Assembly: GCF_002252675.1 (NCBI RefSeq)
Contig: NZ_NQKY01000015.1
Span: forward strand, 16,635 to 80,634
Source: Synechococcus sp. BO 8801
GTDB taxonomy: Bacteria; Cyanobacteriota; Cyanobacteriia; PCC-6307; Cyanobiaceae
Length of the DNA: 64,000 nt
Direction of reading: 5' to 3'
The position numbers were made by a program, and so were the translations under genes. The notes beneath the pieces are model-generated. The model had not been told where the DNA came from and did not search any database. It saw only the letters and a program-made list of their open reading frames with translations. Shown here one piece after another: positions 9,471 to 18,477 of this stretch (position 1 is its first letter; each line of letters opens with the position of its first letter).

Positions 9471-10682
9471 ATGAACGCCCTCCTGAGACGGCTGCGCGCC
9501 GAACTGTTCGCCACCCCCGCCGATGGGGCGCTCAGCGTCGCCCTGATCATGCTGCTCAGCCTTGGGGCCTTCGGGTTCCTGCGCTGGGCCCTCACCCAGG
9601 CCCAGTGGGCCGTGGTGAAGGTCAACAGCACCCTGTTCGCCGTGGGCCGCTACCCGATCGAGCAGCAGTGGCGCCTCTGGCTGCTCACCGCCTTGCTGGT
9701 GGCGGCCAGCGGCGCCACCTGGGGGCTGCTGCGCGCCCACCCCCGCCCCGACCGCACCGGGGTGCTGTGGCCACGCAACGACCGGCTGGCCCTGGTGCTG
9801 CTCGCCCTGATCGCCCTGGCCCTGCCCTCGGCCCTCGGACTCACGCTCGCCATCCAGACCCGCTGGTGGGGGCTCCTGCTGCTACTGGCTCTCTGCCGCT
9901 GGCTGGCCGGCCGTTTCGGGGCGAACCTTTCGTCCACCGGCCGGCGGCTGGCCGCCCTGGTGTGGCCCCTGCTCTACCTGGTGGGCATGGTGCTGATCAG
10001 CGGCGGCCTGGGCCTGGTCACCGTTTCCCCTTCGGAATGGGGCGGCCTGCTGCTCACCCTGCTGGCCTCCAGCTTCGCGATCCTGCTGTGTTTTCCGATC
10101 GGGGTGCTGCTCGCCCTGGGACGCCGCAGCGAGCTGCCCCTGCTGCGCTGGGGCTCGGTGCTCTACATCGAGTTCATCCGCGGCGCGCCGCTGATCACCC
10201 TGCTGTTCCTCGGCCAGAACATCCTCGGATTCCTGCTGCCCGGCGGCCTGGCACCCGAGCGGGTCTGGCGGGCGGCCTGGGTGCTCACCTTCTTCGCCGC
10301 CGCCTACCTGGCGGAGGCGGTGCGCTCCGGCCTGGCGGCCGTGCCCCGGGGCCAGCTGGAGGCCGCCCGCTCCCTCGGCCTCTCCTACCCGAAAGCCCTG
10401 CAGCACGTGGTGCTCCCCCAGGCCCTGCGGGTGGCTCTGCCGGCCATGGTGGGCCAGTTCATCTCGCTCCTGCAGGACACCACCCTGCTGTCGCTGATCG
10501 GATTGCTGGAACTGCTCGGCACGGCCCGCACCGTGATGGCCAATCCGGCTTTCCTGGGCCGCAACGGTGAGGTGTATCTCACCCTGGCGGTGCTGTTCTG
10601 GGGCTGCTGTGCCGCCCTCGGACTGAGCAGCCGGGCCCTGGAGCGCCGGCTTGATCCCCACGCCGTGCCCTCCGCCACCTGA
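9471..10682 (+). CDS. aapM: Amino acid ABC transporter permease (AapM/BztC type)
   Basis: 403 residues and the second, longer permease of the heterodimer. The N-terminal half holds several extra hydrophobic segments. The C-terminal half carries the permease domain with LLCFPIGVLLALGRRS, YIEFIRGAPLITLLF and the ATPase-contact loop GQLEAARSLGLSYPKALQHVV. It follows the first permease with one base between them. Together with the two binding proteins and the ATPase it forms a complete Aap/Bzt-type polar amino acid importer. Confidence 0.9.
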   Translation: MNALLRRLRAELFATPADGALSVALIMLLSLGAFGFLRWALTQAQWAVVKVNSTLFAVGRYPIEQQWRLWLLTALLVAASGATWGLLRAHPRPDRTGVLWPRNDRLALVLLALIALALPSALGLTLAIQTRWWGLLLLLALCRWLAGRFGANLSSTGRRLAALVWPLLYLVGMVLISGGLGLVTVSPSEWGGLLLTLLASSFAILLCFPIGVLLALGRRSELPLLRWGSVLYIEFIRGAPLITLLFLGQNILGFLLPGGLAPERVWRAAWVLTFFAAAYLAEAVRSGLAAVPRGQLEAARSLGLSYPKALQHVVLPQALRVALPAMVGQFISLLQDTTLLSLIGLLELLGTARTVMANPAFLGRNGEVYLTLAVLFWGCCAALGLSSRALERRLDPHAVPSAT

Positions 10683-10732
10683 GCCGCGTTCCCCTTTCCC
10701 TCCTCCCCAGCTCCGATCCCACGTCCCGCCCC

Positions 10733-11482
10733 ATGAGCCAACCCAGCAGCGAACTGATGATCGAGGCGCGGGCCGTCGAGAAGTGGTACCCCAACGGATT
10801 CCAGGCGTTGCGCGGCGCCAGCCTGACCGTGCGGCGGGGCGAGGTGGTGGTGATCATGGGCCCCTCGGGATCGGGCAAAAGCACCTTCATCCGCACCTTC
10901 AATGCCCTGGAGGACTTTCAGAAGGGCAGCATCACCGTCGACGGCATCGTCCTCTCAAACGACCTGCGCAACATCGATGCCATCCGCCGGGAGGTGGGCA
11001 TGGTGTTCCAGCAGTTCAACCTGTTCCCGCACCTCTCGGTGCTCGACAACCTGACCCTGGCGCCGGTGCTGGTGCGCAAGCGCCCGAAGGCGGAGGTGGA
11101 GAAGCAGGCCCGGGCTCTGCTGGAGCGCGTGGGCATCGCCGAACAGGCCGGCAAGTATCCCGGCCAGCTCTCGGGGGGTCAGCAGCAGCGGGTGGCGATC
11201 GCCCGAGCCCTGTGCATGGAACCGCGCATCCTCCTGTTCGATGAGCCCACCAGCGCCCTCGACCCGGAGATGGTGCGGGAGGTGCTGGAGGTGATGCAGG
11301 ATCTCGCCGCCGACGACATCACCATGGTGGTGGTGACCCACGAGGTGAAGTTCGCCCGCCACGTGGCCCACCGGGTGGTGCTGATGGCCGACGGCGAGGT
11401 GGTGGAGGAGGCCGAACCGGAGGTGTTCTTCACCAACCCCAGCCACGAGCGCACCCGCCGCTTCCTGGATCAGATTCTCTGA
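10733..11482 (+). CDS. aapP: Amino acid ABC transporter ATP-binding protein (GlnQ/AapP type)
   Basis: 249 residues with Walker A GPSGSGKST (residues 43-51), Q-loop VFQQFNLFPHL, signature LSGGQQQR, Walker B ILLFDEPTSALD and the switch histidine in VVVTHE. GlnQ-family ATPases energise polar amino acid import. It lies 50 bases after the second permease, with no overlap, and ends the operon. The next gene is on the opposite strand and ends 20 bases away. Confidence 0.93.
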   Translation: MSQPSSELMIEARAVEKWYPNGFQALRGASLTVRRGEVVVIMGPSGSGKSTFIRTFNALEDFQKGSITVDGIVLSNDLRNIDAIRREVGMVFQQFNLFPHLSVLDNLTLAPVLVRKRPKAEVEKQARALLERVGIAEQAGKYPGQLSGGQQQRVAIARALCMEPRILLFDEPTSALDPEMVREVLEVMQDLAADDITMVVVTHEVKFARHVAHRVVLMADGEVVEEAEPEVFFTNPSHERTRRFLDQIL

Positions 11483-11501
11483 CCGGGACTGGGTGAGGCC
11501 G

Positions 11502-13067
11502 CTAGCCCCTGGTCGCCCAGTCGGCGGCGTTGAGCTGCGGGAACAGCCCGTCCTCCCGCTCCACCCCCACCAGCCACTCCCGCGGCAGGTCGGTGCCGTG
11601 CTCGAGGGCATCGATCAGCCGCCAGAAGCGATCGAGGTGACGCCGGATCCGCTCCCGCGCCAGGCCGGTGGTGGTGCCGGCCCGCAGGATGAAGCTCCAG
11701 TCGGAGCTCTGGGCCAGCAGCAGTTCGCGCCCCGCCTGGGTGAGCAGGGCGCGCTGGGCGGTGCTGCCCACGCCCCGGTTCACCCGCTGCACCATGGCCC
11801 GGGAGGCGCGCTGCCACTCGGCCACCACCCAGGCGTTGGTGTCGTTGAGCCAGTAATCGTGGTAGCCCCCCTGGCCCCAGCTGGAGGGGGCCGGCCGGCA
11901 GACCTGCAGGGCCCGGTTCTGGCTGAGCACGTCCCGCAGGTGGGTGAAGCGCACGTCCAGGGCCGGCCCCTGGCGGAACAGCTCGGCCAGAAACCGGGGC
12001 CCCTCGAACCACCAATGGCCGAACAGCTCCGCATCGAAGGGGGCCACCAGCAGCGGCGGTGGCTCGATCGTGGCCGCCAGCTGCCCCATCTGGGCGGCGC
12101 GGCCCCGCAGGAAGGCCTCGGCGTGCTCCTTCAGCCGCTCGCCCGCCCGTTCCGGGTCATAGGGCGCCTTGGCGTCCAGGGGGCAGCCCTGGGCGGTGAC
12201 CCGGTGCAGCTTGAGCCCGAGGGGGCGGCGGTCGTGGATGCCCTGGGCCTCCAGGTCCGCTTCGGGCAGGTCCCAGCCCAGGTCGCGGTGGAACTCCCGG
12301 TAGGCCCCATCGCCCGGGTAGCCCTGGCTGGCACTCCACACCGGCAGGGTGGATTCGCTGTCACGGGCGAAGAAGGCCACCCCCGCCGGGGAGCAGATCG
12401 GCGCATAGACGCCGTAGCGGGGACGGGGCAGGCCATGGAGCAGGCCGTGGCCGTCGAGCAGGGAATAGCGCAGGCCGCATTCGGCCAGGAGCCGGTCGAG
12501 GTCCTCGTAGTAGGCGCACTCCGGCAGCCAGATGCCCAGGGGCCGCTGGCCGAGCAGACGCTGGTGCTCCCGCACGGCGGTGAGCAGCTGGGCCCGCACC
12601 GCCTCCGGTGAATCCCGCAGCAGGGGCAGATAACCGTGGGTGGCCCCACAGGTGATCAGATCCAGGACCCCCTGCTCCTGCAGCCGCCGGAAGCGGGGCA
12701 GGAGATCCCCCCCCATCTCCCGCCACTGGGCCTCGATGGCCGAGAGGGTGCCCTTCAGCTCCCGGGCCGGAACCTCCAGGTCGGGATCGGCCCCGTCGAG
12801 CAGGGTGCGGCGCAGGGCCAGCCAGGCCGGGAAGCGACCGTTGAGGGCCCGGTCGCTCAGCAGCGACAGCAGGGTGGGGGAGAGGCCGAGGGTGAGCCTG
12901 GGCCGTTGCTGGGGATCGGCGGCCGCCTGCTCCAACACCTCCAGCAGCGGCAGATAGCATTCCTGGAGAGCCTGGAAGTACCAGTCCTCCTCGAGCGAAC
13001 CGGGTTCTCCGGAGCGCACATAGGGAAGGTGGGCATGCAACACCAGGGCCAGATCGCCTGCGGCCAT
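11502..13067 (-). CDS. Glycoside hydrolase family 57, 1,4-alpha-glucan branching enzyme-like
   Basis: 521 residues. The N-terminal HAHLPYV motif and the catalytic-nucleophile region GIWLPECAYYED (Glu183) are those of GH57 branching-enzyme-like proteins, and the second catalytic region PFDAELFGHWWFEGP (Asp345) is also present. The family acts on alpha-1,4-glucans such as glycogen; branching and hydrolytic members are hard to tell apart from sequence alone. The product is cytosolic, with no signal peptide. It is divergent from leuA across a 113-base promoter region that contains a mirrored 10-bp repeat. Confidence 0.88.
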   Translation of the reverse strand: MAAGDLALVLHAHLPYVRSGEPGSLEEDWYFQALQECYLPLLEVLEQAAADPQQRPRLTLGLSPTLLSLLSDRALNGRFPAWLALRRTLLDGADPDLEVPARELKGTLSAIEAQWREMGGDLLPRFRRLQEQGVLDLITCGATHGYLPLLRDSPEAVRAQLLTAVREHQRLLGQRPLGIWLPECAYYEDLDRLLAECGLRYSLLDGHGLLHGLPRPRYGVYAPICSPAGVAFFARDSESTLPVWSASQGYPGDGAYREFHRDLGWDLPEADLEAQGIHDRRPLGLKLHRVTAQGCPLDAKAPYDPERAGERLKEHAEAFLRGRAAQMGQLAATIEPPPLLVAPFDAELFGHWWFEGPRFLAELFRQGPALDVRFTHLRDVLSQNRALQVCRPAPSSWGQGGYHDYWLNDTNAWVVAEWQRASRAMVQRVNRGVGSTAQRALLTQAGRELLLAQSSDWSFILRAGTTTGLARERIRRHLDRFWRLIDALEHGTDLPREWLVGVEREDGLFPQLNAADWATRG

Positions 13068-13086
13068 GGGGAAACCCTCTGTGCGG

Positions 13087-13150
13087 CCACTCTACGTTCC
13101 GCTCCCTGACGTTCCCCTCCTGGAGCCGGGTCTTCCGGCCCGTAGAGTGG
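13087..13150. promoter_or_regulatory. Mirrored divergent promoter region between the GH57 gene and leuA
   Basis: A perfect 10-bp inverted repeat is seen: CCACTCTACG at 13087-13096 and CGTAGAGTGG at 13141-13150. Read outward in each direction, each arm gives CGTAGAGTGG, which holds a TAGAGT hexamer resembling a bacterial -10 element. The arms lie about 20 bases from the GH57 start and 31 bases from the leuA start. Two symmetric -10 boxes, or a shared operator, are both possible; this is inference from spacing and symmetry. Confidence 0.4.
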
Positions 13151-13180
13151 GTCTAACTCATAGCTGTTCCGCCTAACCCC

Positions 13181-14806
13181 ATGGCCCGCGATCCCGGCCG
13201 GGTATTGATCTTCGATACCACCCTCCGCGACGGGGAGCAGTCCCCCGGCGCCAGCCTCAACCTGGAGGAGAAGCTCGCGATCGCCCAGCAGCTGGCCCGC
13301 CTGGGGGTGGACATCATCGAGGCCGGCTTCCCCTTCGCCAGCAGCGGCGATTTTCACGCCGTTCAAAAGATCGCCGCCACCGTGGGCACCCCGGACGGGC
13401 CCGTGATCTGCGGCCTGGCCCGGGCCGCCAGCGGCGACATCAAGGCCTGCGCCGAAGCCGTGGCCCCGGCGGCCCACAGGCGCATCCACACCTTCATCGC
13501 CACCAGCGACATCCATCTGGAGCACAAGCTCCGCAAGACCCGCGCCGAGGTGCTCGCCATCACCGCGGAGATGGTGGCCTACGCCCGCTCCCTGGTCGAC
13601 GACGTGGAGTTCTCCTGCGAGGACGCCGGCCGCAGCGACCCCGAGTTCATGCACCAGGTGATCGAGGCGGCGATCAACGCCGGCGCCACCACCATCAACA
13701 TTCCCGACACGGTGGGCTACACCACCCCGGCCGAATTCGGCGCCATCATCGCCGGCATCAACCGCTCCGTGCCCAACATCGACCAGGCCGTGATCTCGGT
13801 CCATGGGCACAACGACCTCGGCCTGGCCGTCGCCAACTTCCTCGAAGCCGTCAAGAACGGCGCCCGCCAGCTGGAGTGCACGATCAACGGCATCGGTGAA
13901 CGGGCCGGCAACGCCTCCCTCGAGGAGCTGGTGATGGCGCTGCACGTGCGCCGCAGCTACTTCAACCCCTTTCTGGGCCGGCCGGCCGACCAGCGCGACC
14001 CCCTCACCAACGTGCGCACCGAGGAGATCACCAAGACCTCCCGGCTGGTCTCCAACCTCACCGGCATGGCGGTGCAGCCCAACAAGGCGATCGTGGGCGC
14101 CAACGCCTTCGCCCATGAGTCCGGCATCCACCAGGACGGGGTGCTCAAGAACCGGCTCACCTACGAGATCATCGACGCCCGCACCGTCGGCCTGGCCGAC
14201 AACCGCCTCTCCCTCGGCAAGCTCTCGGGCCGCAGTGCCTTCCGGGCCCGGCTGGAGGAGCTCGGCTACACCCTGGAGCGCACCGACCTCGACGACGCCT
14301 TCGCCCGCTTCAAGGAGCTGGCCGACCGCAAGCGGGAGATCACCGACCGGGATCTGGAGGCGATCGTCAGCGAGCAGGTGCAGCAGCAGGACCAGCCCCG
14401 CTATGCCCTGCAGTCGGTGCAGGTGAGCTGCGGCACCAACCTGCAGCCCACCGCCACCGTCACCCTTAGGGATGGCGATGGCATCGACCTGACCGAGGCG
14501 GCGATCGGCACCGGGCCGGTGGATGCGGTCTGCCAGGCCCTCAACCACCTGGCCCAGGTGCCGAACGAGCTGGTGGAGTTCAGCATCAAGTCCGTCACCG
14601 AAGGCATCGACGCCATGGGTGAGGTGACCATCCGCCTGCGCCATCAGGGGGTGCTCTATTCGGGCCATGCGGCCGACACCGACATCGTCGTGGCGGCGGC
14701 CCAGGCCTTCGTGAACGCCCTCAACCGGCTGGTCTCCGGCAGCCAGCGCGCTCCGCTCCATCCCCAGAAGACGGCCCTTCCGGTGGCGGAACTGCCGCGT
14801 CTGTGA
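13181..14806 (+). CDS. leuA: 2-isopropylmalate synthase
   Basis: 541 residues. It condenses acetyl-CoA with 2-oxoisovalerate in the first committed step of leucine synthesis. The N-terminal TIM barrel shows [17 protein letters not shown] near residue 10 and the metal-binding [29 protein letters not shown] and the C-terminal regulatory domain follow. That LeuA_dimer domain, where leucine feedback acts, is complete. The length is normal for the family. The TGA overlaps a GTG start of a permease gene. Confidence 0.95.
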   Translation: MARDPGRVLIFDTTLRDGEQSPGASLNLEEKLAIAQQLARLGVDIIEAGFPFASSGDFHAVQKIAATVGTPDGPVICGLARAASGDIKACAEAVAPAAHRRIHTFIATSDIHLEHKLRKTRAEVLAITAEMVAYARSLVDDVEFSCEDAGRSDPEFMHQVIEAAINAGATTINIPDTVGYTTPAEFGAIIAGINRSVPNIDQAVISVHGHNDLGLAVANFLEAVKNGARQLECTINGIGERAGNASLEELVMALHVRRSYFNPFLGRPADQRDPLTNVRTEEITKTSRLVSNLTGMAVQPNKAIVGANAFAHESGIHQDGVLKNRLTYEIIDARTVGLADNRLSLGKLSGRSAFRARLEELGYTLERTDLDDAFARFKELADRKREITDRDLEAIVSEQVQQQDQPRYALQSVQVSCGTNLQPTATVTLRDGDGIDLTEAAIGTGPVDAVCQALNHLAQVPNELVEFSIKSVTEGIDAMGEVTIRLRHQGVLYSGHAADTDIVVAAAQAFVNALNRLVSGSQRAPLHPQKTALPVAELPRL

Positions 14807-15639
14807 ACGCCCCCAACCGCTCCCCGCTGGCCACCGGGCTGCAGCTGGCCCTGCTGCTGCTGGTGGCCGTGCTGCTGCTGCTGCCCCTGCTGTGGCTGGT
14901 CAGCACCTCCCTCAAGGGGCCGGCGGAGGACATCTTCACCAGCCCTCCGGCCCTGCTGCCCAGCCAGCCGAGCCTGGAGGCCTACGGGCGCCTGTTCGCC
15001 GCCAACCCGATGGGCACCTACCTGCTCAACAGCACGATCGTCAGCGCCCTGGCGGTGCTGGCCAACCTGCTGTTCTGCTCCCTGGCGGCCTACCCCCTGG
15101 CGCGGATGCGTTTCAAGGGCCGCGGACTGGTGCTCGCCCTGGTGGTGGCCACGATCCTGATCCCCTTCCAGGTGGTGATGATCCCCCTCTATCTGCTGAT
15201 GGTGCAGATCGGGCTGCGCAACACCCTCTGGGCCCTGATCGTGCCCCAGGCGGCCACGGCCTTCGGCATCTTCCTGCTGCGCCAGAGCTTCCTGGCGGTG
15301 CCGGTGGAGCTGGAGGAGGCGGCCCGGATCGATGGCTGCACGCCTATCGGCGAATGGTGGAACGTGATGCTGCCGGCGGCCCGGGCCGACCTGATCACCC
15401 TGGCGATGTTCGTGTTCATCGGCACCTGGAGTGACTTCCTCTGGCCGCTGATCATTCTCGACGACCCCACCCTCTACACCCTGCCCCTGGGCCTGCAGCA
15501 GCTGGCCAGCAGCTTCTCCCTCGACTGGCGCCTGGTGGCGGCCGGCTCGGTGGTCTCGATCCTGCCGGTGCTGCTGCTGTTCGTGCTGCTGCAGCGCTAC
15601 ATCCTGCCCAGCGCCAGCGGCGACGCCGTCAAGGGCTGA
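14803..15639 (+). CDS. Carbohydrate ABC transporter permease (MalG family), orphan
   Basis: 278 residues with six predicted membrane helices and the CUT1-family ATPase-contact loop [21 protein letters not shown]. It belongs to the MalG/UgpE/GgtD group that imports sugars or compatible solutes such as glucosylglycerol. The GTG start overlaps the leuA stop by four bases (GTGA), with no closer ATG. No matching binding protein, partner permease or ATPase lies in this window, so its partners must be encoded elsewhere. Substrate cannot be read from the sequence. Confidence 0.85.
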   Translation: MNAPNRSPLATGLQLALLLLVAVLLLLPLLWLVSTSLKGPAEDIFTSPPALLPSQPSLEAYGRLFAANPMGTYLLNSTIVSALAVLANLLFCSLAAYPLARMRFKGRGLVLALVVATILIPFQVVMIPLYLLMVQIGLRNTLWALIVPQAATAFGIFLLRQSFLAVPVELEEAARIDGCTPIGEWWNVMLPAARADLITLAMFVFIGTWSDFLWPLIILDDPTLYTLPLGLQQLASSFSLDWRLVAAGSVVSILPVLLLFVLLQRYILPSASGDAVKG

Positions 15640-15654
15640 GGCCCCCCAGGGAGC

Positions 15655-16158
15655 TCAGGGGGTGCTCACCGGCGGGGGGCGAAGCACGCCGCCGCCCTCG
15701 CCGCGGTCGGCCGGGGCCTGGCCGGGGCGGCCGCCGGGTCCCGGGGAGGGCATCGGTGCGGCGGGGAAGGGGTCCGGATCCCGCTGGGGGCGCCGCACCG
15801 CCCGGCCCTGCAGGTCGGCCAGGGCGGAACGCCACTCGTCCTGCTGCTGCTCAAGAGCCTCCAGCCGCTGGGCCCCGGCTTCCAGGGTCTGGATGCGCCC
15901 CACCATCGCCCGCTGCTGCTCCTCCAGCACGGAGGTGCGATCGAGGGCGCGGCTGTTCTCCAGCCCCTGCAGCCGCTGCTCCAGCTTCATCAGCAGCTGG
16001 CTCTGTTCCCGCGTCTTGCCCAGGATCACCAGGAACAGGACAGCGAGCATGGAGCTCAGGCCGATCTGCAGCCAGCTGGTCCAGGCCGGCGGGCCGGAGG
16101 CCGGGGGCGGGGGGGAACGCCGGGAGCCGTCGTCTTCGCGGTCGGTGATCGAGACCAT
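15655..16158 (-). CDS. Single-pass membrane coiled-coil protein, unknown function
   Basis: 167 residues, not recognised. A polar Pro/Ser-rich N-terminus is followed by one membrane segment (SWLQIGLSSMLAVLFLVIL). A heptad-like stretch rich in Leu, Gln and Glu comes next (about residues 50-110), then a Pro-rich tail. An alternative ATG at 16181 adds eight residues. It lies 44 bases after the PGM1-related ligase on the same strand and may share its mRNA. The GC-rich opposite frames here are shadows; this one is preferred for its coherent membrane/coiled-coil layout. Confidence 0.6.
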   Translation of the reverse strand: MVSITDREDDGSRRSPPPPASGPPAWTSWLQIGLSSMLAVLFLVILGKTREQSQLLMKLEQRLQGLENSRALDRTSVLEEQQRAMVGRIQTLEAGAQRLEALEQQQDEWRSALADLQGRAVRRPQRDPDPFPAAPMPSPGPGGRPGQAPADRGEGGGVLRPPPVSTP

Positions 16159-16202
16159 GCGCCCCCTGTGCTGACCCATCCTGCCCTGAGCGGCCCGGGG
16201 CG

Positions 16203-17732
16203 TCAGCCGCCGGCCGCGGGCAGGCCGGCGCCGCTGCGGGCGGCGGCACCGGCCAGCAGCTCGGCCACGGTGGAGCGGTAGACGGCGCTCGCCTGCTCCG
16301 GATCGCGGCCGATGCAGGTCATGCCCAGCTTGCCGAACTCCGAGAGGCAGCCCAGCAGGTGAAACACGCTGCCCTGCAGGCGGGCCGGATCGTAGTGGAG
16401 GCCGGCCTCGGCCACGATGTCGATCAGGTCGAGGGGCATCAGGCCCCGCAGGCGGGGGTCGCTGAGGTTGTCGGTGGCGCGGTAGTGCAGCGGCTGGCCG
16501 GTGGGGGAGAGGAAGCAGCCGGTGGCGGGGTCGAGGCTGCCGGCGGTGATCGCCCGCAGGGCCATGAAGGGATGGGTGGTGCCCCCCTGGCGCAGGTTGA
16601 CCTCGATGGCCTGCAGGTCCCAGCGCTCGCCGAAGCGGCGGGCGATGAAGTCGACCCCGAAACGCTCGAGGGCCCCTTCGGCGGCGAGGGCCCGGCCGAC
16701 GGCCAGGCCGTGCTCCATCAGCGCCACCCGGTAGGGCTCGGCGGCCGGGAAGCAGCAGCCCAGGTAGGTCTGGCCGCCGGCGCCGCCGAGGATCTGCTCG
16801 TGGGTGGAAAGCACCTCCACCATCCCGCCCGGGTGGATCGTGCCCTGCACGCTCGGGGAGCGCAGCGCCTCGCCGCCCTCCAGCCAGGCCTCGGCCAGGG
16901 CCCCCTGGCCGGCCAGCAGCTCCGTCCAGCCGGCCGCCGGCATCGGCAGGGCCTCGAGGGCCCGCCGGATCCGCCCGAGCCGCTCGCGTCGGGCCAGTCC
17001 GGCCAGCGCCAGGGGCGTGAAGTCGAGGCGGGCATTGCCCTCGCCGCTGAAGCCCTCGTTCAGCTTGACGACACAGCCGCCCAGCCCGGGGTCGCCCTCC
17101 CAAAGGTCGGTCACCGCCTCCGCCAGCTCATCGAGGCCGTGGGCCAGCCCGGTGCCGGGGGGGTGGGGAACGCCGCAGCGGGCGAACAGCTCCCGGCTGC
17201 CGGCCTTGGTGCCCCAGTAGCCCAGGGCCGGATCGGTGCCCAGCAGGGGCACCTGCAGGCGCTCGGAGAGGGTCTTCTCCAGCTCGGTCACCACGTAGCA
17301 GATGATGAAACTCCGGCCCGGCCGCAGCCGCTCCCGGATCCGTCCGAGCAGGGCCGGCCGCTCCAGCAGCTTCTGCGTCAGGGGCCGGGCGGAGCCGTCG
17401 TCGGTGTCGAACAGGTGCAGCCGGCGGCGGGCATGGGAGGTGGGCACCCCCGGCATCAGCTCGAGCACCGCATCCACCACCAGTTCGGGCAGCAGCTTGC
17501 TGGTGACATAGACCACCTGCACGCCTGGGTTGCGCAGCCGCATCAGGGAGAACAGCTGGCGTTCCTCGTAGTGGTGGGCGCCCGTGACCAGGGCCAGCTG
17601 GGAGGGGTCCATGGTGAGCGAAGGCACCATCAGCAGGTCGAAATCCGCACCCGCCCCGCCCCCGGCGTCGCCGTGCTCCCGGCCCCACGGGGCCTGCAGC
17701 CCCTGCTGCAGTTCGCGGAAGCTCAGGACCAT
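16203..17732 (-). CDS. ATP-grasp peptide ligase, PGM1-related
   Basis: 509 residues. The central and C-terminal parts have ATP-grasp features: CVVKLNEGFSGEGNARLD in the nucleotide-binding lobe, the segment FGVDFIARRFGERWDLQAIE and the metal-binding EVNLRQGGTTHPF. The overall pattern matches the PGM1-related carboxylate-amine ligase family, named for the pheganomycin peptide ligase, which joins an amino acid-like carboxylate to peptides. The cyanobacterial members have no established substrate. It is divergent from the SemiSWEET gene (51 bases between starts). The membrane coiled-coil gene lies downstream. Confidence 0.75.
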   Translation of the reverse strand: MVLSFRELQQGLQAPWGREHGDAGGGAGADFDLLMVPSLTMDPSQLALVTGAHHYEERQLFSLMRLRNPGVQVVYVTSKLLPELVVDAVLELMPGVPTSHARRRLHLFDTDDGSARPLTQKLLERPALLGRIRERLRPGRSFIICYVVTELEKTLSERLQVPLLGTDPALGYWGTKAGSRELFARCGVPHPPGTGLAHGLDELAEAVTDLWEGDPGLGGCVVKLNEGFSGEGNARLDFTPLALAGLARRERLGRIRRALEALPMPAAGWTELLAGQGALAEAWLEGGEALRSPSVQGTIHPGGMVEVLSTHEQILGGAGGQTYLGCCFPAAEPYRVALMEHGLAVGRALAAEGALERFGVDFIARRFGERWDLQAIEVNLRQGGTTHPFMALRAITAGSLDPATGCFLSPTGQPLHYRATDNLSDPRLRGLMPLDLIDIVAEAGLHYDPARLQGSVFHLLGCLSEFGKLGMTCIGRDPEQASAVYRSTVAELLAGAAARSGAGLPAAGG

Positions 17733-17783
17733 GGCCGGATGGGCGGAATGTCGTCATGCTGACCACCACAGCGACCAGCGCCA

Positions 17784-18083
17784 ATGGAGTCGTTCACGGT
17801 GAGTGCCCTCGGCTATGGCGCCGCCTCACTCACCACCCTGAGCCTGTTCCCCCAGGCGCTGAAGACCGTGCGCAGCGGCGACACCAGCGCCATCTCGCTG
17901 CGGATGTACGGCCTGTTCACCCTCGGGGTGCTGGCCTGGGCCGTCTACGGCCTGCTGCGGGCCGACGGTCCGGTGATCGCCGCCAACCTGATCACGCTGA
18001 TCCCGGCCTCGGTGGTGCTGGAACGCAAGCTGCGGTCTCTGTTGGAGGGCCGGGACCGTCGGGGCCCCGGGGGGAGGCGCTGA
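17784..18083 (+). CDS. SemiSWEET/PQ-loop family small transporter
   Basis: 99 residues, three membrane helices and the PQ-loop motif SLFPQALKTVRSGDTSAIS in the first helix-loop. SemiSWEETs work as dimers and carry sugars across the membrane, although substrates vary. The polar C-terminus RDRRGPGGRR is cytoplasmic by the positive-inside rule. It begins a three-gene rightward unit with the two crcB genes; the next start is one base after its stop. Confidence 0.85.
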   Translation: MESFTVSALGYGAASLTTLSLFPQALKTVRSGDTSAISLRMYGLFTLGVLAWAVYGLLRADGPVIAANLITLIPASVVLERKLRSLLEGRDRRGPGGRR

Positions 18084-18084
18084 G

Positions 18085-18468
18085 GTGGCGGCACCCATGG
18101 ACAACGGCGCCCTGTTCGTCGCGATCGGGGCGGTGCCGGGGGCCTGGCTGCGCTTCCGGGTGGTCAACCACTTCGAACCGATGCTGCCCCGCAAGCACTG
18201 GGGAACGTTCGGGGTGAATCTGATCGCCTGCTTCGCCATCGGCCTGCTGGTGAGCCTGGAGGCCAGCTGCGGGCTAGCCGCCGGTCGTGCCCTGCTGCTG
18301 CTGGGCACGGGCTTCCTGGGCAGCTTCAGCACCTTCTCCACCTGGATCGCCGAGCTGCACGCGACCCTGCACCAACGCCAGCGCCGCGAGGCCGTCCTGC
18401 TCTGCGGCGGTTCGGTGCTGGGGGGCCTGCTGGCCGTCAGCGCCGGCCTGGCCATCGGCGGCAGCTAG
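18085..18468 (+). CDS. crcB: Fluoride channel CrcB/FluC, subunit 1
   Basis: 127 residues from GTG 18085 (an ATG at 18097 is an alternative). Four helices with the family motifs GAVPGAWLRF, GTFGVNLIACF and GFLGSFSTFSTW. Fluc proteins form dimeric fluoride-selective channels that export F-. Positive charges cluster in loops 1 and 3 (RFRVVNHFEPMLPRKH; HQRQRRE), while both termini are nearly uncharged. This predicts termini outside, opposite to the next gene. The second residue of the phenylalanine pair is Trp here (F-x-x-W). Confidence 0.9.
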   Translation: MAAPMDNGALFVAIGAVPGAWLRFRVVNHFEPMLPRKHWGTFGVNLIACFAIGLLVSLEASCGLAAGRALLLLGTGFLGSFSTFSTWIAELHATLHQRQRREAVLLCGGSVLGGLLAVSAGLAIGGS

Positions 18469-18477
18469 GGGAGAACG

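Noticed and set aside
11483..11501. Terminator between the amino acid transporter operon and the GH57 gene
   Set aside because: The gap is only about 20 bases and the imperfect repeat around it has no T-run.
15655..17103. 482-residue minus-strand frame continuing upstream of the coiled-coil gene
   Set aside because: The upstream part is Arg/Pro/Gly-rich and lies in another frame of the PGM1-related ligase; only the last 167 residues look like a protein.
17733..18100. Fluoride riboswitch before the crcB genes
   Set aside because: I looked for the conserved crcB-motif core before the SemiSWEET and crcB starts and found nothing resembling it; spacing between the genes is only 1-9 bases.
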